From Dictyobacter alpinus (GTDB taxonomy: Bacteria; Chloroflexota; Ktedonobacteria; Ktedonobacterales; Ktedonobacteraceae): a DNA stretch of 64,000 bases. The stretch is from the NCBI RefSeq assembly GCF_003967575.1, contig NZ_BIFT01000001.1:5518001-5582000 (forward strand), read 5' to 3'. Shown one piece after another: positions 1 through 8,786 of the stretch. The position numbers and the translations under genes are program-made. Every line of letters begins with the position of its first letter. The first letter of the stretch is position 1. Under the pieces are notes generated by a model. It saw nothing but the letters and a program-made list of their open reading frames with translations. It was not told where the DNA came from and made no database searches.

Positions 1-790
1 CACCATAGGACTTCAGCAACTGGCGAGCCTGGTTCAGGGTCTCGAATGCCCGGTGATACTCTTTGCGGGCAATGTAGACATGGATCAATCCAAGCGTGGC
101 ATCCAGATAATAGTTGGCTTGTTTGTTGGTATTGGCCAGATTGCGCGCCTCAAGATAATTCTGCTCGGCCTCATCCCATTTGCCGAGCAGGGCATACTTC
201 TCCGCGAAGCCGATCACCAGACCCGGATGGCGTCTCTCGGAGAGGGCCGCTTTGGTCTGGTTGATCCAGTGTTCAGCCTCTTCGCTACGGTGGGAGGCCG
301 CGGCGGCCCTGGCGAGATTGGAGCGGGCACAGGTCGCGCAGGGATGGCGCTGAGGGAGCTGCGAGAGCACATCCTGCGAGTTGTCCACGATCTCCTGATA
401 GTAGCCGGCCGCATCCATCGAGATATAGCACTCGACAATATCGTGATAGGCACAGATACGCTGCGGCACCTCGCGCACACGTGTATCGGTCGCCAGGGAC
501 AGCAGATCCACCGCCTCCGGCAATGCGCGCTTAACCTGACTCTGGCTCAACCACAGCTGCAAGCGCCAGTGGCGCAGCAGCAGTTCCCATTTCAGCTCTT
601 TGGTTTCCCGAGCCGCCGCCAGCGCCTGGCTGATAGATAGCTCGGCCGCGATATGATCATCATGATAGTTGCGCCAGAAATCATGATAGCCATCCAGGAT
701 CGCCTGCCACTGTCCACCCTTCTGCTCCAGCCGCTTCTCATCCCGGTGGGTCCAGGCCCAGATGTTAGTAGGATCATTATTACTCGCCAT
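1..790 (-). CDS. TPR-like helical-repeat protein, 3' end outside the window
   Basis: The reading frame opens with ATG at 790 (MASNNDPTNIWAWTH) and stays open to the left edge, so at least 263 residues are present and the C-terminus is missing. The protein is rich in paired amphipathic helices; segments such as ALLGKWDEAEQNYLEA and IARKEYHRAFETLNQA have the spacing of tetratricopeptide repeats, so I infer a TPR-type scaffold. The start lies inside the end of the upstream HSP90-like gene (11-nt overlap), so the two are almost certainly translated together. TPR proteins are classical HSP90 partners, which suggests a dedicated co-chaperone or substrate adaptor. No catalytic motif is visible. Confidence 0.7.
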   Translation of the reverse strand, partial: MASNNDPTNIWAWTHRDEKRLEQKGGQWQAILDGYHDFWRNYHDDHIAAELSISQALAAARETKELKWELLLRHWRLQLWLSQSQVKRALPEAVDLLSLATDTRVREVPQRICAYHDIVECYISMDAAGYYQEIVDNSQDVLSQLPQRHPCATCARSNLARAAAASHRSEEAEHWINQTKAALSERRHPGLVIGFAEKYALLGKWDEAEQNYLEARNLANTNKQANYYLDATLGLIHVYIARKEYHRAFETLNQARQLLKSYG

Positions 791-2954
791 CGTTTTTCAG
801 CTCCTCATGTGTCCGGGCATCACGCGTCTGCCTGGCATCGTTCAATGACAGTAGTTTGCCGTTGGTGGGGATCTCCTCAGTAGTTGGCGCTACTGGCTGG
901 CGTCGCAGTTCTTCATAGATAGTAGCCAGCAGCAGTGGCGAGATGTGCAGGCGCTCGGCGACCTGTTGGGCATCGCTCTGCAATAGGGCCTCAACCGTCT
1001 CAAACTCGGCGGTCAGGCGGTTGGCCGCCGCTGGCTGTAGTCCCAGTGCGGTGAGCTGCCGGATCGTCAGGGCATGGCCATGCGACGCCTCATCGGGCAT
1101 CAGGCCAGCGATACCGGAGAGCGAAGTATTGATCTGCTCAAAACAGGCAATCGCATCCTGCGCCGACAGATTTTGTCCCGCAAACATGCGTGCATTAGCG
1201 ACCAGGATACTGAGCAGAGGCGCGAAGTTGGCATGTTCAGGACCCATATCGCGGATGCGGCGGAGCAAGGGATTGCGCGCGTTCAGGTGCAGAACGCCCT
1301 TCATAACCGCATCATCCACCTGCTGGCGTTCCAGGAAGCCACGTACCAGGGAGCGGATCGGTCCGACAAAGCGGCCCTCATCCATATTATGCTGGGCTCG
1401 GCGTACTTTCTGGGCGCCCGCAGGATAGAGCAGGATCATCGGCAAGTGCTCCGGCTCATAGGCCAGCAGGCGTACAGGGAAGCCTTCGGCCTGACAGGCA
1501 GCGAGCAGCGCCTGCCAGTGATGGTTGGGATCCTCGACCGGAGTAAATAGATAGCTGGCCGAGGGAGTTAATTCTTCAACCGGCACACCATAGACGTTGC
1601 CATACGCCTTGAGGAAGGCCGTATCGGCAAACCAGCGCGCATCGATCACCGCCAGGCGGCGCGCCTCAAAGAGCGCCAGGGCCTGAGTCACGCCATCCTC
1701 ATTATCATAGTAAAAAATACGGCCAGGATTTTCGCGCAAATAAGCTGGCAGTGTCAGTTCGCCCCGACTGGTCTTGAAGCTAACCAGATCGGCCACACGC
1801 GTAAATAATTCCGGGGCGCGCACCGACCAACCCTTAATCAGATCATTGTGGGCCTGGACAATGGCCTGCCAGTCCAGCGGAGCATGATCGGCCAGATCCT
1901 CGAAATGGGCGAACAGAGCTTTCTCCAGCGCCGCCTGGACCGCCGCAAAAACCTCATCGTGGCGTAGCGTCTCGCGACTGGCGGTTGGATTGAGGGCCGG
2001 ACAATCCACGATCCCGCTGACAAAGCGCGCCCAGGCCGGCAAGAGATCGCGCTCACGCTCAGTAATCAGCATATGGCGTACATAGACCGTCACATCGCCA
2101 AACTCTTGTAAAGAGATAATTGAGCGAGGAGGCACAAATAACACACCGCGCAGCGGAATGACCTCACCCGCCTCAGTCTCCACATCCGTCAAGGGAAGCA
2201 CCGTCAACGGCCGTAGCTCGGTACGATCCTCAATCCAGGCACTATAGCGAGCACGCTGGCCGGGACCAGGCTCCTCATCGCCATCCACCAGCCAGGGAGC
2301 AGGCGTATTATTGATCGGAAAAGCATCTTCGCCCAGATAAATAGGAATGGGCAAGAAGGCTGCATAGGTTTTAAGTACAGCGCGCAAAATCGTATGATCC
2401 AGCAAAAACTGCGCATCCGTACGCAGATCCAGCCGCACCGTCGTCCCAATCGTTTCACGCGTCGCCTTACGTAGCGCATAGCTCTGCCCGCCATCCGAGA
2501 TCCAGCGCCAGGCCTCGGCAGGAGCCTGATAGCTACTCGTAGTAATCTCGATGCGCGTAGCGATCATAAAGGAAGAGAGCAGACCCAGACCAAACATCCC
2601 AATCAGGTCCAGGGCCTCCTCGCGCTGCGCATTGCCCAGTCGCTCGCGTAACTCACGCGTATAGCCTCGACCCACCGTCGCCAGGAAAACCGTAATCTCA
2701 TCATGGGTCAGGCCAGAGCCATTATCCTGGATCAAGAGTTGTTGCGACGTACTATCGATCGAGACCGTAATCTCTGGCTCATAACCATCATCCAGCGACC
2801 CATCCTCCTGGCGCCGACGCACACAGGAATCATGGGCATTCTGGATCAACTCACGAATCGCCACCCGTGGATCAGAATACAGATGCTCACCCAGCACCTT
2901 TAAGAGGCCAGGAAGGTGAATATCTACGGGGAGAATCTCTAGTTCTTCAGACAT
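780..2954 (-). CDS. HSP90-family (HtpG-like) GHKL ATPase
   Basis: A 724-residue cytoplasmic ATPase. The N-terminal GHKL nucleotide fold is clear: RELIQNAHDS near residue 34 (catalytic Glu and Mg-binding Asn), DNGSG at about 77-81, and GMFGLG at about 119-124. The middle part resembles the HSP90 middle domain, and the C-terminal 60 residues look like helix-hairpin-helix repeats rather than a classical HSP90 dimerisation domain, so this is a divergent 'HSP90 family protein', not canonical HtpG. The start at 2954 is preferred over an upstream Met at 2987 because AAAGG lies 10 nt before it. It overlaps the downstream TPR-like gene and probably forms a chaperone/adaptor pair with it. The clients are unknown. 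Confidence 0.85.
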   Translation of the reverse strand: MSEELEILPVDIHLPGLLKVLGEHLYSDPRVAIRELIQNAHDSCVRRRQEDGSLDDGYEPEITVSIDSTSQQLLIQDNGSGLTHDEITVFLATVGRGYTRELRERLGNAQREEALDLIGMFGLGLLSSFMIATRIEITTSSYQAPAEAWRWISDGGQSYALRKATRETIGTTVRLDLRTDAQFLLDHTILRAVLKTYAAFLPIPIYLGEDAFPINNTPAPWLVDGDEEPGPGQRARYSAWIEDRTELRPLTVLPLTDVETEAGEVIPLRGVLFVPPRSIISLQEFGDVTVYVRHMLITERERDLLPAWARFVSGIVDCPALNPTASRETLRHDEVFAAVQAALEKALFAHFEDLADHAPLDWQAIVQAHNDLIKGWSVRAPELFTRVADLVSFKTSRGELTLPAYLRENPGRIFYYDNEDGVTQALALFEARRLAVIDARWFADTAFLKAYGNVYGVPVEELTPSASYLFTPVEDPNHHWQALLAACQAEGFPVRLLAYEPEHLPMILLYPAGAQKVRRAQHNMDEGRFVGPIRSLVRGFLERQQVDDAVMKGVLHLNARNPLLRRIRDMGPEHANFAPLLSILVANARMFAGQNLSAQDAIACFEQINTSLSGIAGLMPDEASHGHALTIRQLTALGLQPAAANRLTAEFETVEALLQSDAQQVAERLHISPLLLATIYEELRRQPVAPTTEEIPTNGKLLSLNDARQTRDARTHEELKNDGE

Positions 2955-3118
2955 ATAGTTAGTACCTTTAGATGTGTATACATACAATAGATAAATAGAT
3001 AGATTATAGTGTTGCTACTATAACATAGAAGAGCTAAAGTGGCAAAGAAAAACAGCGGCATACACGACTTATTCTGGTAGTGATGTATGCCGCCCCCGGA
3101 TTTAGCGTGTTTTATGCC

Positions 3119-4354
3119 TCAATTGTTTACATTTCTGGTCCCTGGCAAGATCAGCGGGATCAGGAGTCCGGTGAGGAGTAAGGAGCAGCCCAGTCCCAGG
3201 CCGGTCACAATAAGGCCATGGTCACCGAGCGCACCGATAATAGGATTGAGCACGATACCGATCAGCGAGCCGATCAGGCCGAGTCCTGACAGCGTGGTGG
3301 CTCGGGACCGGTCGGGAATGCTTTTATTGAGCTGATATTCCACCAACGGAGCTTGCCAGGCCGAGAAAGCGACAATGCACACTACCAGGAGAATGCTGAC
3401 CAACGGGTGACTGGTCAGCGCCAGCGCGATAAAGGCCAGAGCCGGCAGGAAGCACGAGAGCCAGAGTAGCCAGCGTATACCAATATACCTTTGGATGCTC
3501 TGCAAGCGCAACAGGGCCAAAAACTGGCAGGCCATCGCCAGCGCCATAGCGGGACCAAACAGGGCTACAGGGATGCCTGCACGTGTAAAGTACGGCTGGT
3601 TATACCAGAAGATAGCATTGAGTAGCGCAAAGGCAGCCGAACTAAAGATGCTCAAGCCCGCCAGCCGTGGCTGGCGACGGATCGTCGCCAGTGCTATTCC
3701 TATAGTCTCTTTTAACGCTGGCGGTCGTGTTGTTTCGCTGTGGGTGCGTGGCGCCAGCGACTTTGGAGGTTCGTGGATGCGCCAACCCGCCAGGAGCGAG
3801 AAGAGCAGGGGAGGCAGGCTCAAGACAACCGCTAGAGTTGGACTGATGGCCCCGATAAAGCTACCACAGAGCAGTCCTATGAAGGAGCCTGCTGTGGTGG
3901 CCAGTCTGAATAAGGTAAAGGCTGCATTGCCGCGCTTTTCGCGCAGGCTGGTGGGCAGACTTGCATAGAGGAGCGCACTCTCGCAACCGATACTACAGGC
4001 GATGGCGACTCCGGCCAGGACATTAGAGAGCGCAAAGGGCCAGAAGCCATAGGCGAAAATGAAGATAAGCATACCAACTAGCTGGCAGACACGGCCCAAT
4101 AGAATGATGCGGCGATAGCCAAAGCGATCCGCCCATACACTGGTCGGAACGTCGGCCAGCCAGATACCTAGCGAGAGCAGCGATTCCATCAGAAACATCG
4201 CCGTGAAATCCAGTCCACGTTCCTGCTGAAAGCGCACAATGGTGGTGGAATAAAAGTAGAGATCGACGCAGAAGCGCGATAGGAGCAGCCAGCGTATGGG
4301 TTGGATAGCTAGTAGATCATGAAATGGAAGTCGGCGCGGAGATAAGCGCAACAT
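3119..4354 (-). CDS. MFS transporter
   Basis: A 411-residue polytopic membrane protein with about 12 hydrophobic segments and the typical cytoplasmic-loop motif after helix 2 (LADVPTSVWADRFGYRR, the D-x-x-x-D-R-x-G-x-R-R signature of major facilitator proteins). The second half repeats the pattern, with a related loop near VEYQLNKSIPDRSRATTLSG. It probably exports a drug or metabolite; the substrate cannot be told. The ATG at 4354 is preferred over a TTG 18 nt upstream because AAGGAG sits 6 nt before it. It stands alone between the HSP90 gene and a long gap. Confidence 0.85.
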   Translation of the reverse strand: MLRLSPRRLPFHDLLAIQPIRWLLLSRFCVDLYFYSTTIVRFQQERGLDFTAMFLMESLLSLGIWLADVPTSVWADRFGYRRIILLGRVCQLVGMLIFIFAYGFWPFALSNVLAGVAIACSIGCESALLYASLPTSLREKRGNAAFTLFRLATTAGSFIGLLCGSFIGAISPTLAVVLSLPPLLFSLLAGWRIHEPPKSLAPRTHSETTRPPALKETIGIALATIRRQPRLAGLSIFSSAAFALLNAIFWYNQPYFTRAGIPVALFGPAMALAMACQFLALLRLQSIQRYIGIRWLLWLSCFLPALAFIALALTSHPLVSILLVVCIVAFSAWQAPLVEYQLNKSIPDRSRATTLSGLGLIGSLIGIVLNPIIGALGDHGLIVTGLGLGCSLLLTGLLIPLILPGTRNVNN

Positions 4355-4950
4355 AAAAAGCTCCTTGAGCAATAGTGAGTAGGACCAACAAAAGCAGAGG
4401 AATGTGGGTGGGGAGATCGCTCATAACCTGCCTGTGATGATGTATGCGGGAGCCTTAAGCTAGCGGCAAGAGAGGCTGAAAAAAGGCACAATGCAGCCAT
4501 GGGCGATCTGCGTATTAATGCAGATGCGGTGAGCCTGTACCGCCCACTTGTGGAAAGGTGAGCCGGGTATCATGGTAGCCAGGAGGAATGCCTCTTTCTA
4601 CATGAAATATTCTTAGAATAGCGTATTTGTATGCGTGATGAGCACTATAACAGAAAAAGCAGCAGGCGTCAAATACTATTGAACGTGTATAGAAATGGTG
4701 TCACCCATGCAATTAGATAAGTAAAAGCGATCGATTTGAGCTTGATGGAGGGTGGCTAGATATTAGCATAGGTTAGAAATGGATAAGTTTATGTCTGAAA
4801 TGCATCTGTAGTTACCGATGAATCGTGAGAGAGATACAGTAAAAAAATGGATGTTATCCAGAAATTTTTGGGATAACAATCCTGATGAAAAAGTATTCAT
4901 TTTTTATCGTCTAACGCTTTTCATCCATAGGAACGTAAAAGGAAAAGATC
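4355..4950. other. Intergenic gap between divergent genes
   Basis: About 595 nt between the divergently transcribed MFS and DUF4383 genes. AT-rich overall. I see no convincing reading frame, RNA gene or strong inverted repeat. Promoters for both flanking genes must lie here, but no single -35/-10 pair stands out. Confidence 0.4.
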
Positions 4951-5409
4951 ATGAACAACAATTGGTCAATCAATCGAGTGGTAGCTCTCGTTATTGGCGT
5001 CATTTTTCTGTTACTTGGTATTATCGGCTTTGTTACGCCACCGGAAAACAGCACTGGTGTAATTGCCATCCTCGGCATATTCGACTCCGACACCATTCAT
5101 AACGTCTTGTATGTTGTGGTCGGCCTGCTCGGAATTGCGTCCGCTTTCACCGGTTGGGAGCGCCGTTTCAACCAGGTGTTTGGTATCGTGTTTGTTTTGC
5201 TGGCCGTACTGGGTATTATTCCACAGCTCTACTTCCCAGCCGGTTCGTATGGCAACGATAAAGGTCTTTTCCTGGGTATCACTCACTTGAACGCTGGTGA
5301 CCATATCCTGCACCTGATTACAGGCTTGATCGCAGCTGGCGTTGGTTTCTTCTTGAAAGGCACTGTGCGCAATCCAGCTCCTAATGCCCGTGCTCGTCGG
5401 AGCATCTAA
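4951..5409 (+). CDS. DUF4383 domain membrane protein
   Basis: A 152-residue integral membrane protein with four hydrophobic segments (from about residues 9, 46, 70 and 112) and a short basic tail (NARARRSI). The pattern, especially GITHLNAGDHILHLITGL, matches the DUF4383 family of small four-helix proteins found in Actinobacteria and Chloroflexota, with no known biochemical role. GGAAAAG lies before the ATG. The gene is monocistronic and ends in a strong terminator. Confidence 0.8.
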   Translation: MNNNWSINRVVALVIGVIFLLLGIIGFVTPPENSTGVIAILGIFDSDTIHNVLYVVVGLLGIASAFTGWERRFNQVFGIVFVLLAVLGIIPQLYFPAGSYGNDKGLFLGITHLNAGDHILHLITGLIAAGVGFFLKGTVRNPAPNARARRSI

Positions 5410-5438
5410 GCACACGTCGCAGTTATAATCTTTCGTCG

Positions 5439-5480
5439 CACCGGGACCTTCTTTTATAGAGGAGGTCCTGGTGTTTTTTT
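5439..5480 (+). terminator. Rho-independent terminator of the DUF4383 gene
   Basis: Stem CACCGGGACCT (5439-5449) pairs with AGGTCCTGGTG (5463-5473), with one G-T wobble, and is followed directly by seven T residues. Confidence 0.85.
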
Positions 5481-5524
5481 GTGTTGATGTCTGTGTATGT
5501 ATGGTTTCTGTGGCTGTGGAGGTC

Positions 5525-5685
5525 CCGTTTGGGTACTGCGTGAGGGGACGGGCCTGACTAGAGGGAACTGGATCGCGGGGATACCGGGCCACCACGCTGC
5601 GGCGGGTGGCAAACGGCCGCTGAGGGCCGTAACTACGGGGTCGTTTGCGTGGTGAGGGGGAGGGATCGCTGGGGGATGGATCCTT
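5525..5685. repeat. Dispersed double-hairpin repeat, copy A
   Basis: About 160 bp shared with copies at 19.8, 32.0 and 40.9 kb, a deleted copy at 27.0 kb and a distant relative at 14.6 kb. Core: hairpin 1 GCCACC (5588-5593)/GGTGGC (5605-5610), then hairpin 2 CGGCC (5614-5618)/GGCCG (5625-5629) with loop GCTGAG. Other copies have CGACC/GGTCG in hairpin 2, so both sides of one base pair have changed together. Confidence 0.8.
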
Positions 5686-5744
5686 TCTTTATAATCATGG
5701 TTGCACTGGCAATAGACAGGATGACGTGTTTAAGGGACGTTTAT

Positions 5745-5771
5745 TACGTGAATTGGTAGCAGGGGCAAGCC
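5745..5771. repeat. REP-like hairpin repeat split by the IS4 element (left part)
   Basis: With the insertion removed (join 5771 to 7371), the site reads GCAGGGGCAAGCCCTGC followed by CGTTACGTTGT (ending about 7383). That is the same repeat as at 13017-13064, where the stem is GCAGGT/ACCTGC. Pair G-C is replaced by T-A, a compensatory change that supports a real hairpin. Confidence 0.65.
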
Positions 5772-7361
5772 CCAATACTTTCAACTTAAGCACTTTTTGT
5801 GTCCGGGAGAGATGCGTCCTGCGTTCCCATCTCCCGGACATGAATGACAACAAAAGAGAGATAGGTGTCCGTTTTTTCGAAGGGAGCTGGCGCTGGCTTC
5901 CCTCGTTTTTTTGGCTTGTGTTTGTTATAGACCTGTTTGATTTCTCTTCGATTGTTCCGCAATATGGGGTCAGGCAAGACATGCGTACTCATCTCTTGTA
6001 TCATTCGATCGAGGAGCGGTTCGCGATGCTGCTGACTCCATGTTGCGACCCGCTCGACCCGCAGGCGCAACTCCTCTAATGCGTGCTTACAACTCAACCT
6101 GCAGGGATCAATGCCTGCCTGCTCCCCCGCTTTGACCATCCAAAATCGCAGATTGTAATGAGCCAGCAGCAGAGCATACACTTCTTGCTTGACCCCGTCG
6201 GGCTTTTTCGCACGCAGCACTTTGACCTGCTCATGCAACACACTTTTGAGTTCTCGGATCATGAGCTCCACCTCCCAGCGTTGCTGATAGAGCTCGATGA
6301 GCTCATGAGATGGAGACGCTTTCTCATCTAACAACGTGGTGACCAGCCGATAGAGGCGTCCTGGCTTCCCGAGGCGCTCATCGGTGAGGGTGTATTCGAT
6401 CACTCGCACGGTCTGTTTCTCTGTGGCGCGATACGTGGCTTTGCGATTGGGGTTGAGGATCGCCAGGTAGCTTCCATCAGAAAGCTCGGTATGCCGATGG
6501 CGTAAGCTCGTACGGGAAAGCCCACAGAGCACATGCGCATTCTTTTCTCTGGCCTCTTGTGCTAACATCCCACTGAAGATGCCACAATCGCCGAGCACGA
6601 GCATCCCTTGCACCACCGATCGCATGACCTCACGCACTCCATGCGCTTCAGCCCAATGGTAACCTCCTAATGCAGCAGCGATGACGGCATGACTGGCACA
6701 TTCCATGAGCATCACGGCACGCACCTGAGGATAGGCTCCTTTGCCGTATTGGTTGCTTGATCGACCGAAGGCCGCATCATTGGCTGGGGTATCAGCAACA
6801 TTGAAGAGCGTGCCATCAATGGCCATCACCCGTAATCCCTGGTAAAAGGCGCTCGGGGTTGTGAGGGCATCACCCAGCGGGCGGCAAGCACGCTCCAGCA
6901 ATTGGCGAAAGGGATCAGATCCTAAGCGTGCACGTTGTGCGGCTAAGGCTTGAGCCGACATATGGTGCTCACGCATGGTGGGATGCAGATCCATCAGCCC
7001 ATCGACAAGCTTTTTCCAGACCTGTTGCTGGCAAGAGCGACGCCAGTAAGAACAACAACATTGGAAGAGGATGATGCTCAGGCGCGTACACTGACGCACA
7101 CGCCGAGGTCGACGCTTGGTCTGCTGGTGGGAAGGCACGCCAAAGATATCAGCAATGAGCGTGGCAGGGAAACAGGCCTCGAAAACATTCATATCAATCA
7201 AGGCGCAGATCTTGTCATTGGGGCCCACATGGCGTAAGCTAGGCATGAAGAAGTTCCTTTCATCAAAAAACAGGACGTAGATTCTTCTGTCTATGACGAA
7301 GTGAGAACTTCTTTTTCTCATCAATCCCTCTTTTTTCTCATGCTTAAGTTGAAAGTATTGG
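5772..7361 (-). mobile_element. IS4-family insertion sequence, complete
   Basis: A 1,590-bp element with perfect 21-bp terminal inverted repeats: the left one starts CCAATACTTTCAAC (5772-5792), the right one is its complement (7341-7361). Both ends are flanked by the 9-bp direct repeat GGGCAAGCC (5763-5771 and 7362-7370), the target duplication. The single transposase gene is intact, so the element may be active or recently so. The exact end could shift by one or two bases because of C/G runs. Confidence 0.9.
5786..7246 (-). CDS. IS4-family transposase
   Basis: A 486-residue DDE transposase. The first Asp is in MAIDGTLFNVADT, the second in VLGDCGIFSG, and the Glu in YQQRWEVELMIRELKS, which is the Y-(2)-R-(3)-E-(6)-K signature of the IS4 family. 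It cuts and joins the ends of its own element. ATG at 7246 is chosen because AAAGGA lies 8 nt upstream; a further upstream Met at 7324 has no ribosome site. The stop codon lies inside the left inverted repeat, as in many compact IS elements. Confidence 0.9.
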   Translation of the reverse strand: MPSLRHVGPNDKICALIDMNVFEACFPATLIADIFGVPSHQQTKRRPRRVRQCTRLSIILFQCCCSYWRRSCQQQVWKKLVDGLMDLHPTMREHHMSAQALAAQRARLGSDPFRQLLERACRPLGDALTTPSAFYQGLRVMAIDGTLFNVADTPANDAAFGRSSNQYGKGAYPQVRAVMLMECASHAVIAAALGGYHWAEAHGVREVMRSVVQGMLVLGDCGIFSGMLAQEAREKNAHVLCGLSRTSLRHRHTELSDGSYLAILNPNRKATYRATEKQTVRVIEYTLTDERLGKPGRLYRLVTTLLDEKASPSHELIELYQQRWEVELMIRELKSVLHEQVKVLRAKKPDGVKQEVYALLLAHYNLRFWMVKAGEQAGIDPCRLSCKHALEELRLRVERVATWSQQHREPLLDRMIQEMSTHVLPDPILRNNRREIKQVYNKHKPKKRGKPAPAPFEKTDTYLSFVVIHVREMGTQDASLPDTKSA

Positions 7362-7483
7362 GGGCAAGCCCTGCCGTTACGTTGTGAGTGTAGTTACATG
7401 TTATACTACTAAAGGATGATATCGTTGTTGTTATGGTTTTTGTCCTTATGAGAGGATTGGCGAGAGTAGAAGGAGTTGGCAGG

Positions 7484-8743
7484 ATGCCTGAGTATAGAAG
7501 TCCTCGGATGGAGCGACTGATGCGGGAGATGGGGGCAGGGAGGTCGGAGGAGGTGCTGGCGGAGTTCTGGCAGGAAATCGCGGAGCAGGGTGCTCCTATT
7601 GTTGAGTCGATTATAGATGAAGAGACTCGGGATCGTCTGGTGACTGTGGTCTGGCATGGTGGGCCAGAGACGCGAAATGTGGTGGTCTTTGGTGGATTGA
7701 CCGCTAATACGCCTCTTAAAGAGAATCTTATGATTAATGTGCTAGAGACTGATCTATGGTATCGGACGTATCGTCTGGCGTCCACGGCACATACATCTTA
7801 CTATTTTGCGCAAAATGATTCGCTGGTTCCTCTGAAAGAGGAAAAGGATATGCAGGCTCGTATGCGGACCTGTCAGCCTGATCCATTGAATCCGCGGCAG
7901 TTTGTGTATGCCGTTGGCGATGAAAAGCCCGATGATTTTATCTGGACTGTTTCGGTGTTAGAGCTGGCAGATGCTCATGAGCAGCCCTGGATTACCAGGC
8001 GGGAAGAGGTGCCAGAAGGCCGGGTGGAGCAACATACGTTTGAGAGCGCGATCCTCAAGAATAGTCGTCGCGTCTGGATATATACTCCTGCGGGTTATAG
8101 TAAGGAGCATGAGCCTTATGGGATACTCCTGCTGTTTGATGGTCCTGCCTATCTGCATCTGGTTCCGACGCCTACGATTATCGATAATCTGGTCAGTGAG
8201 GGCAAGATCCCGCCTCTGGTTGTGGTTCTGGCTGATAGTCTGGATCAAGAAACGCGGGGTCGTGAGCTCCCATGTAATCCTGAACATGCCAGCTATTTGA
8301 TACAGGAACTTCTGCCATGGGTGCGGGAACACTATCATGTCAGTCGCGAGCCTGCACGCTGCATTGTAGCGGGATCAAGTTATGGTGGATTGGCCGCCGC
8401 CTATACGGCACTACAAGCACCTGAGGTATTTGGGAATGTCCTGTCCCAGTCCGGCTCATATTGGTGGGGAAAAGACCATCCGAGCGAGCCCCAGCCTGAA
8501 TGGCTGGCCCGGCAGTATGTGCTGAAAGATAAGCAAGCCATTCGTTTCTATCTGGAGGTCGGGTTGCTGGAATCATTGGCGGATATGGTCACCACTAATC
8601 GGCATATGCGTAACGTGCTTGAGGCCAAAGGCTATCATGTTGATTACAGCGAGTTCCAGGGCGGACACGATTATCTGTGTTGGCGTGGTAGCCTCTCCGA
8701 TGGCCTGATCAGCCTGACCGCTGATTGGCAGGTTGATAGCTGA
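7484..8743 (+). CDS. Enterochelin-esterase-like alpha/beta hydrolase
   Basis: A 419-residue protein with an N-terminal beta-rich domain (DUF3327/Fes N-like, about 1-180) and a C-terminal esterase domain. The nucleophile elbow is GSSYGG, and the catalytic His is in GGHDYLCWR near the C-terminus; VWIYTPAGY marks the start of the hydrolase. The family includes Fes, which opens ferric-enterobactin ester bonds, and broader carbohydrate or siderophore esterases; the substrate here is not proven. AAGGAG precedes the ATG at 7484 by 8 nt. It converges with the NB-ARC/TPR gene. A decayed relative lies at 12,021-12,296. No siderophore transport genes are nearby. Confidence 0.85.
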   Translation: MPEYRSPRMERLMREMGAGRSEEVLAEFWQEIAEQGAPIVESIIDEETRDRLVTVVWHGGPETRNVVVFGGLTANTPLKENLMINVLETDLWYRTYRLASTAHTSYYFAQNDSLVPLKEEKDMQARMRTCQPDPLNPRQFVYAVGDEKPDDFIWTVSVLELADAHEQPWITRREEVPEGRVEQHTFESAILKNSRRVWIYTPAGYSKEHEPYGILLLFDGPAYLHLVPTPTIIDNLVSEGKIPPLVVVLADSLDQETRGRELPCNPEHASYLIQELLPWVREHYHVSREPARCIVAGSSYGGLAAAYTALQAPEVFGNVLSQSGSYWWGKDHPSEPQPEWLARQYVLKDKQAIRFYLEVGLLESLADMVTTNRHMRNVLEAKGYHVDYSEFQGGHDYLCWRGSLSDGLISLTADWQVDS

Positions 8744-8786
8744 GATAGATGTGGTGATGAGAGGTGTCATCTTCCGTCATTTTCTG

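Noticed and set aside
53..640. Open plus-strand frame of 195 codons at the left edge
   Set aside because: It lies opposite the TPR-like gene, whose minus-strand frame is open to the edge, has a start coupled to the HSP90 gene and a sensible protein composition; the plus frame has no ribosome site.
5011..5595. Minus-strand frame across the DUF4383 gene
   Set aside because: It runs through a membrane protein gene with a good ribosome site and terminator, and its product has no recognisable features.
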